Shown piece after piece: positions 56,160 to 64,000 of a stretch of 64,000 bases of DNA. This DNA is from Archegozetes longisetosus. Lineage: Eukaryota; Arthropoda; Arachnida; Sarcoptiformes; Trhypochthoniidae. Each line of letters starts with the position of its first letter. The stretch's first letter is position 1. The notes beneath the pieces are model-generated. The model was not told the DNA's origin and searched no databases. It saw nothing but the letters and a program-made list of their open reading frames with translations. A program made the translations under genes and the position numbers. Location: positions 1-64,000 of the forward strand of contig JAEMBT020000051.1 of NCBI GenBank assembly GCA_018873245.2, in the 5' to 3' direction.

Positions 56160-59100
56160 TGGAATACAGACGATAGTTCATCATCATTGCCACGATCAAC
56201 GGTTATGACATCACAAATGATCCCCAATATTAGCGTAAATTTACAATCACTAACTGGCGAAAAAACTCAACAAATCCCTATTCCAGTTGAGACAACACAA
56301 TCAAAATCAAATGAGTGTGCTTTAGCCCAAGCAATGTCAACAATAAACTCTTCAGAACAAATGATATCAATATTGGAGACGACATCATAAATAAGGTCGA
56401 CACTAGGTATTTCAGCATAGGCTATACCAACGTTAAGTAGTAATATTTTAACACGAGGTTTTTTTACAAGTTATATATCGTATGCATGATAAACAAAGGA
56501 GAAAATCATGTGTTAAAACACCGAAACCTTGGATTAGTGGTAACTCAAACAACTCAAATCGGGGATGCGCTCATTCGAAAATACGGCGAAAAGGAAACAA
56601 TTAGCCAGAAGAGAATTGACTTCGAGGTGCGGAAAGGCATTTGAAGGTGCTTCCGCTTCTATTTTTAAATCAAATATTGACTATGAAAGTGCCCTTTCCT
56701 GAGATGAAGGGGAGAATAAACTCATTACATTTTATGGCAGACTAACTGAAGGATACACAGGAATGAATACTTTATTAACCACAAAAAGATGGAACCTTAA
56801 AACATTCGTAGATTTTGTTTCATACTTGATAGATACATCTAAAGTAGTAAATGAGAATTTTGATGATCAGTCGTTAATCCAAATTATTTATAATGACTTG
56901 GAGCCTGAAGTAAAGTCAGGCGTCCTAATGCTGGGAATGCCATTAATGATTGACATTGTGAAAAGAATAACAGACCTCGACGCCTCATACGAAGCTTCTC
57001 TTCAGTCCGACAGCGGCTTAAACGCCAACAAAGGTTCAATTTAAATTATATCAACACTTATTCCACTCAAAACTAACGAAATAAAAGCTTTAATGACAAT
57101 CATCAAGAAAAATTTAATACTTTTGATCATAGTTTTAACAGAAATAGAAATCATTTTTCACCTAATTATAAGTCGAAAATTTTCTAATGATATAATTATG
57201 GCACTAGTGGTAATAGTCGTTGAAGCTATGGTTCGAATGATAGTAGATCTTCTTTCAATAAGTTCAATAATAATCACAGATTTCAACAAAGAGTAAATAT
57301 AAGTCAAAATATAAGAGTAAATGCGAGGCACAAGCAACAAGATCAGAACTTGCTCTGCACCTCGAAATAGAGGATATCATGGAAATCGTTATCACAACTC
57401 AAGTGGTGATTCAAATACAAGTTATGACATAGCAAACGGAAATAACACTCAAACTCGAATCAAACTCAACAAATCAACAGTGCTCAAACGGTTACAAATA
57501 CAGGAACCGGTCCGCCAGGAGAAGCTCTATATCAAATATTCCACATATAGCAAAATAACAGCATAAGAGCAACTAATGGCTGGGGAAACGTGATGAGCGC
57601 TCCGAATTAGAGGTGGTTCATAGTGTTATATTTTTGCTTTATCCTCAAATAAATGAATTTAATAATAATAATGATGATAGTTATGACATGAGTAGTGAAA
57701 AGTCTCCCAATTATTATTTCGAGTATAATTCAAACGGAGACATAATTAAACATAATACAATTCAGTTAATTAATTTAAAAGTAAAAATAGATGACGTAGT
57801 AATTGATGCTATAATTGACTTTTGTGCCAACTCTTCAATAATAAATGAAGAAATCATTAATAAATTGAACTTAAAATGTAATCAAATAGCAATTTGCCTT
57901 AATGCTAATAATATTTATGCTGCTACTTCATTAACTTATAAATTTGAAAGAGTTAATAAAAAGTTTTGCATTAATACAAATGTTTAAAAACTGCTCAAAT
58001 CAACTAATATGAGAGAATGATTTTGGCCCATCTTTAAAATTATATTTTGATTTAAATCAACGAAAAACTCATTAATTGATGGAAGCTTATCTGATAGAAA
58101 TCACCACAAGGTCGAAATAAAAGGCGAAGATATTGTATTTTCAGTCCTATTAATGACTTTATAAGTAATAATATTCAATTTTCGGGAACATGCATTCTAA
58201 TATTTATAGAAAAAAAGATGAGAAATAAAGTATCTCTCAATATAATAAAAAATATAGAATACAATTATAACTTAAATGATGCTATTGGTTTGCGAATTAA
58301 TAACAGAAACAAAGAATGCCACGACTTGACCTAGTTTGAAATCATTAGTTGCACACCAGAGGACGCGTTGACAGCAAGAAGCGGTTAAGAATTAAAAAGT
58401 AACCCTAAAACCAAAGAATGTAAATTCAAAATTAGGCTTATCTCGGACTATATTCTATCTTCAATAGCAACAACAGTAGTTTCTGTAGATGTCTTAAATC
58501 TTATACCAAATAAATTATGCATAATTAATGGCAATTCTGAGCTGTTAGCAAAGAGATCTATTGTAATAGTACATTCGTGTCTGAACTCTAACGTTAATAA
58601 CATGTTAACAAATTTTGACAAAAAACCAGTGTTTTTGAAGAAACATAAGGAATTGTTAAGTTTGATGGGAGCAACTAGTTTCCACTCAAAGCTTATTAAG
58701 TCTTACGCGAAATTAGCAGCTCCTCTATACCAATTAATAAAAGGAACCGATAAAATGGATTCCTGAACAGAAGAATGTGGAAAAAAGTTTTTAAAAAATA
58801 GCCAGAGCTTATAAAAGGACCAGTCCTTAGGCATTACGACTCGCAAAGAGCAGTATATCTAACAAGGAGAGTACTTGACCACAATGTGACAAATTTTGAA
58901 TATATTTTCACTATGTCACAATATGAGATGATCACAAATGCTATTCAAATCGTATGACCTACACAAGAGCACAATTCATTAACTTTTAAAATTTGTTAAT
59001 CAATAAAGAAGAGAACAGCATTTTCTATATAGTTAGAAAAATTTTGAGTAGCTTAAAGCAAAATGAATCCAAGTTAGAGTGACGAATCATACACATACGT

Positions 59101-60615
59101 ATTAAACGGTAGGATATTTACATTGAAATTCTCATATCTCTGTTGTATCTCAATTATTAAAGTGCATCTTAATTGGGATTACCGTTTCAAGCTTAATTAT
59201 ATTTTTTTAGTCGTGTACTCATAAAAATTAACTTATATTGAAGTACAGACAACTTAAAAATAGGCATGTTTGAACTTTTGAACAACTTTTGAAACATACC
59301 TATTTTAAAGTTATCTGTACTTCGATATAAGTTAATTTCTATAAGTACATGACTAAGAAAAATATAATTAAGCTTGAAACGGTAATCCTAATTATGATGC
59401 ACCTTGACAATCGAAACATAACAGAGATTTAAAAATTTCAAAGTAACTATCCTATCGTTTAACACGTATGTGTATGATTCGTCACTCTAACTTGGATTCA
59501 TTTTGTTTTAAGTTACTGAAAATTTTCTAACCATATAGAAAATGCTGTTCACTTTTATACTGATTAACAAATTTCAAAAATTAATTGATTGTGCTCTTGT
59601 GCAGGTCAGACGATTTGAATGGCACTTACGATCATCTCGTATCACGACTAATTCATGATGAAAATATATTCAATATTTGTCACATTGTGGTGAAGTATTC
59701 TCTTTGTAAGATGCGACTGCTCTGACACAGCCAATTTCATTACAAAAAGAAGACAACAAAGAATTGCATCCAATAGCTTATCGTTCAAAAGCATAAAAAG
59801 CGTATAAAGAATATGTGTATTACAGCTAAAGAATACTTATCCATAGTCTACACAACGAGATTATACAGAAACTATCTATTCGACAAAAGATTTATTGTTA
59901 TATTTTATTATAAAGTCTGATGAGAGCAAAAGACTAAGCCCGAAAACAAACAGTTGTCACGATTTGATATCGAGTTGAACGAATTCGACTTGGAAATAAG
60001 ATATGTGTCAGGAAAAAAATTGGCAGACGGCGACAAGTTATCAAGAATCAATATATGAGATAATAACAACGAATTAAATGTTGAAATACCTGCCAGGCAA
60101 CTTAATACAACTCAGTATTTAAATCAAAATTCAATTAATATCGTATCGAAAGTTACAGAACTGCTAAATGACAAAAAGGCTCAATTAAAATATAAACTTA
60201 GGTTTACTATTATTAATATTCTGAAATTAAAAAAGAAAGTAAAAATGTATCAATTTGTGAACAACGAAAAAGATTGTCTAAAAAATGAATTATTATGTCC
60301 TAAATTTGGTATTGGAATAAAATTAAAATATAATTTGGTCATCGCTTATGCACTACAAGAATGGGTCTTGAGCAAACTATCACTGAAATGTAAGCTCACA
60401 TCTAGGTGAAGAAAGAACAATTCAAATAATAAGAGAATATTATTGGTATAGAAATACGAATATCTTTATCAAAGCCTATATCAAAACGTGTCATATTTGA
60501 GGATAAACAAAACGCCGCAATACAAAAAGTTACGACATACGAAGTCTACGTCATAAACAAACATCGAAGCAAAAACATGCCAAAGCAAAAGCAAAAAATC
60601 GAAAATTTTGTCTAA
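56160..60615 (+). pseudogene. Decayed Ty3/Gypsy-type gag-pol
   Basis: Pieces appear in the order of a Gypsy element. Gag-like: FDDQSLIQIIYNDLEPEVKS near 56860. Retropepsin-like: IIDFCANSSIINEEII near 57815. RT thumb: SFHSKLIKSYAKLAAPLYQL near 58685. RNase H: LRHYDSQRAVYL at ~58835, then after the palindrome DATALTQPISLQ and ELHPIAYRSKA at 59710-59795, KEYLSIVYTTRLYRNYLF near 59830 and FDLEIRYVSGKKLADGD near 60000. Integrase zinc finger: SSHLGEERTIQII and YIKTCHI near 60395-60500. Many stops and frame changes. LTRs were not found. It is much older than the element at 40.6-45.2 kb. Confidence 0.75.
58866..59704. mobile_element. Palindromic foldback insertion of ~840 bp
   Basis: The two halves are inverted copies from GAGAGTACTTGACCACAATG on the left to the matching inverted GAGAATACTTCACCACAATG on the right. 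The axis is near 59285 and there is almost no unpaired centre. Similarity includes TAAACGGTAGGATA / TAAACGATAGGATA and GTACAGACAACTTAAAA / GTACAGATAACTTTAAA. It interrupts the RNase H region of the decayed Gypsy element between AVYL and DATAL, so it inserted after that element. Confidence 0.85.
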
Positions 60616-61167
60616 AATTTAGTACACTCTATCCTTAACCAAAAAATTAATAAGCTAAAGGCGAAATCTCTCACACTCGAATTATGGCACATAATTTTGA
60701 TACACTGAGGATGTGCCATAATCGGGACCTTACTGTACTAAAAATATTTTGAGATAACTTAAGTCAAGTCTATTTATAATGTTAGAAATAAATAATCTAT
60801 TTGGCTTACTTTTAGAAAATCTTTTTGTCTTTTTTGTTGTTTCACACGAGAAAGATCTTGAAAACTTTAAGTGAAAATAGTGTAAATTACGCCTTTATAC
60901 CTTATGTGAGGCTTAAAAATAGTTGAATTAGTTTCTTATCGACAGAATATTAATTTTTATTAGTCGAAACGCAGGAAAAACGATATTTTTCAAACCAGTA
61001 TTTTTATAGTCAAAGAAGCTTTAAAGAATCATTTACACAATAATAAACTAGTAATTCATTTATTAAATGCTTTCCCTATGGATGGCAATCATTTTTTCCT
61101 CACTGCAAAGTGTAAGCTCATCAATACCCATGCTATTGAGCGGTGCGAATAGTATCACAGAAAAAGA
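60616..61167. other. AT-rich stretch, nothing recognised
   Basis: No supported features. Confidence 0.45.
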
Positions 61168-61487
61168 GCTGCAAAATATTCTTAATAATGAGGATAAATG
61201 TAATTGTGAAATAAGCTTCTGATTTTATGACTTAACTGAATACATTTTTTGAAAATTTTCTCAGAATAATAAAACTCGACTCTGTTGAGACTTTGATTTT
61301 ATTAATGGTTTCGTCAATAAAACACAACTTTCAATGATTTTATTACTAGTTTTCATACCTATGTTAATTGAGTCGAGTTCTACTGTTCTGAGAAAAATCT
61401 CAAATTTATATCCAGTCAAGTCATAAAATCAAAAGTTTACTTCACAATTATATTTATCCTCAATATTAAGAATATTTTGCAGCTCTT
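61168..61487. repeat. Foldback MITE, ~115-bp arms
   Basis: AGCTGCAAAATATTCTTAAT at 61170 has its inverted match ending near 61484. The arms remain similar through GAGGATAAA, ATTTTATGACTT and TCTCAGAA to ACTCGACTC at about 61281, with a loop of about 90 bp. No coding content. Confidence 0.8.
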
Positions 61488-61597
61488 TTCACGTATATTT
61501 TCCCGTATATTTCACAAATATTTTTTCACGCATTTACCCAATAGAAGTAATAATTTCGCAAAATGATAGAATTTTGATTAAATTTGCTGATACAGTA

Positions 61598-62085
61598 AAT
61601 GCGAATGCTATTTCCCACTCAAGCATTTGCTATTTCCGGTTATGCATTTGCTTTTTCCTAAAAACTTTCATTATTATTAAGTTAAAAATCAGTACAACTA
61701 ATAAGATACTTTGTAAAGGGTTTCTTCTTTATTTAAACATTTACTTAGACATCTCCCTTTATTTTTGCATAATTAGATATTAAATATGTTCGGGACAACA
61801 GATGCCTTTTCACCACTAATTACATCTAATTTTTCTACAATTAATTTTCTCATGTTATTTCTGATTGATTGTCTGATACGCATTAGTGTAAAACTTGAAA
61901 CTACATTAAGGTTCAATTCTTTCATTTAAATTTATACAAAAACACGATATTTAAGTAAAGGTATAAACAATAAGAGATATTGATAAAGATATTGTACTTT
62001 CAAATGGAAATAGCAATTGATTAATCGGAAGTAGCAAATGCTTAAGTGTGAAATAGCATTTGCATTAATCGTAAATAAAGTGCTT
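61598..62085. repeat. Element with tandem-repeat inverted ends
   Basis: The left end has three units of about 20 bp (GAATGCTATTTCCCACTCAA, GCATTTGCTATTTCCGGTTA, GCATTTGCTTTTTCC). The right end carries matching inverted units (GGAAATAGCAATTGATTAAT, GGAAGTAGCAAATGCTTAAG, GAAATAGCATTTGCATTAAT). The middle holds only a 69-codon frame of background composition. The architecture is like the MULE ends at 34.8 and 37.0 kb. Confidence 0.7.
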
Positions 62086-62619
62086 GTCATTGAAATAGAT
62101 TTGAGAAAAACTCGAACAAATTATACATAAAAGCAGAAGATATAAATAATAAAATAGCATTAAATCTTCTTATTTCAGGCATGTATTACATATTCAATGA
62201 ATCTAATTGTGTCTTTAATTCTTTTAACTTTCAGAGCCACTTTTGATGGATATAAAGTTCACTCGAATCCGTACTCATACATGAATAAGAACGATATTTT
62301 GAAATTCAAAACATTGATAAAATTGAATCTTCAATAAGTTTATTTCGACAATTGGCTTGTATTTCATTAAAACATGAGTATACAGTATACAAAAATGTAT
62401 ATACAGTATAAGATGTTTGCCATTGAGCTCAATTGATAAGCTTATAGATGAAACACTTGTCTTTGTCTTTGGTTACAATCAAAATTCAATAACTAACTTT
62501 TATAGATAAAATCCAAATAATTACGAAAACTGCTTGAAATAATGATTAGTGCCATGTATTGATATAAGTGTGAAGGTTTATTAAGAAATTCATTTTATAC
62601 AAAGTTTATATCATCAAAG
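62086..62619. other. AT-rich stretch, nothing recognised
   Basis: No supported features. Confidence 0.45.
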
Positions 62620-63140
62620 CGGTTGACTTTTACTTTTGTGTGAAGCTGGGGAAACCATTACATATCTATATATTTATTATCAGCATGACTTAACAAGCAA
62701 GTCTCAAGCCACACCCACCTCCGGCCACTTCTAAGCTCCGCCCACCAAAAAAATGTTTAGCCACACCCACCAAATTCGTCTTAAATTTTTACCTAAATGT
62801 ACTTTTAAAAATATGCAAGCGGATTCTCAAAATTCCTTCTGTGGACGGAGTTATAAGCGTTCAAAGTTCGAATTTTCAAAACTTTGACTAGCTTTTACTT
62901 TACGTGAAGCTGGTGTAGCAATTACATTTATATATATCTGTTATCGGCATGACATGACAAACAAAAGTCTCAAGCCACGCAAACCTCCGACCACTTTTAA
63001 GCTCTGCCCACCAAAAGAATTTTAAGCCACATCCATTAAAATTTTCTTAAATTTATATCTAAATATACTATTTAAGAATATGCAATCGGATTCTCAAAAT
63101 TCTTTCTGTGGACGAAGTTATGAATTTTCAAAATTTCGAT
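62620..63140. repeat. Two tandem sub-repeats of the 5'-end foldback family
   Basis: Units starting at about 62622 and 62884 (GACTTTTACTTTTGTGTGAA, GCTTTTACTTTACGTGAAGC) each continue through CTCAAGCCAC, TAAGCTCCGCCCACCAAA and a TCCTTCTGTGGACGGAGTTA block. They match the two sub-repeats of the arm at 120-650 in order and orientation, but are more diverged. Confidence 0.7.
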
Positions 63141-64000
63141 ATTCCAATAGTAACTAGGACATCACTCATGTCTAATTTTTCATGTTTACTTATTTACTAT
63201 CTATTCGTTTTTATGAAAGATACAGAACTATAAGTTATTAGGTATTCAAGGAAAACAAATTCATACCAAAATTTACCAAAAAGATAAACATAATAATACA
63301 TGTTTTGATTATTGGATAAGCATATTTTGATTTTGTAACTGATATTACACAATTTATCATATTTTTATTGAAAATTATTATTTAAAAAATTTTCTTCAAT
63401 TCAAATCAATTTAATTAAAAATGAGGTTTTTTGTCACCTATAAGTGTGTTTACTTGAATTTTTGGTTAAAAATAAGCACGTTTATAGGCTAATATTTGTC
63501 ACGTGAACACCTAATAATCTGGAGATCTCCCTCTTTCCTTAAAAAGAACTCATCATACTGTAATCAACAAGTATTTTCATTTTTTTCGATAATTTCTTTT
63601 TCAAATTCTGTTAGTGAAAAATTTCCCTTTTGTGAATTTTAACTTCACTGGATCCGTTCTAAATGTATGTTTTAACATTTTTAATTTGTTATTTTATCTC
63701 ACTAATCACTAATATTTCAGAAATTTCGAAAATTTTTTCCATGTCTAGTGCATATTTAAATTTGTCTATACAAATAAATTATAATTATTTAAATTATTTA
63801 ATATATTGAATCGCATTTATTTAAGTTTTTAAATTAATGAGTCTATGAAATGAAAGACAAAAATTAGGTTAATTTTATCAAATTTATTTTATATTTATTA
63901 GATTCCGTAGTAAGGATTTTATAAAAATTTTCGCTAATTACAAGATAATACAAGATTTGAAGATACAAAAACACTTGGTGAGCTTAATCAGGAAGATCTG
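63141..64000. other. AT-rich stretch to the window edge
   Basis: Nothing recognised. Confidence 0.45.

Overview
This 64 kb window is nuclear DNA of an AT-rich animal. Short introns (69-137 bp), a secreted 12-cysteine protein of arthropod hemolymph type and the transposon mix (mariner, Tc1, Merlin, piggyBac, hAT, MULE, Ty3/Gypsy) point to an arthropod. The two terpene synthase genes make an acariform mite of the trombidid group the best guess, because terpene synthases have been reported as laterally acquired genes in that group. The species assignment is inference.

The notable content is two intronless genes, 11683-13566 (+, 627 aa) and 50595-52319 (-, 574 aa). Each encodes an N-terminal E-type prenyl diphosphate synthase (PT)-like domain fused to a C-terminal class I terpene synthase (TS) domain. 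The well-known fungal chimeric enzymes have the opposite order (TS first, PT second). In both proteins the TS half keeps its metal-binding motifs (DDxxD, NSE-type triad, diphosphate-sensor Arg, terminal RY pair). The PT half has lost canonical aspartates and other active-site residues, to different extents in the two copies. They look like diverged paralogues of one fusion. The simplest reading is terpene cyclases with a decaying or repurposed PT domain; a cell supplying its own prenyl diphosphate through that domain is not excluded for the first copy.

Layout. 1-3374: an inverted-repeat (foldback) element of 2.7 kb lying between a Merlin fragment and a hAT-like fragment. 3.7-10.5 kb: MITEs and repeat copies. 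11.6-13.8 kb: terpene synthase gene 1. 14.4-17.9 kb: a second foldback element with a 137-bp tandem array, then a pogo-like element carrying a nested piggyBac MITE. 21.4-22.7 kb: a four-exon secreted cysteine-rich gene, with a possible relative at 26.8 kb. 23.7-33.8 kb: Tc1/mariner and hAT remnants. 34.8-37.0 kb: a MULE with a 9-bp target duplication and terminal inverted repeats built of short tandem repeats. 38.5-40.6 kb: an older relative of it. 40.6-45.2 kb: a nearly intact Ty3/Gypsy element. 45.8-50.5 kb: MITE-like elements, one ending next to the 3' end of terpene synthase gene 2. 50.6-52.3 kb: gene 2. 53.3-55.2 kb: a decayed hAT element. 56.2-60.6 kb: a decayed Gypsy element split by an 840-bp palindrome. 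61-63 kb: further foldback repeats.

Only three or four stretches look like functional host genes; most of the rest is transposon-derived or AT-rich sequence in which nothing could be recognised. Splice junctions, domain assignments and repeat boundaries were read by eye without alignment software, so boundaries may be off by some bases.
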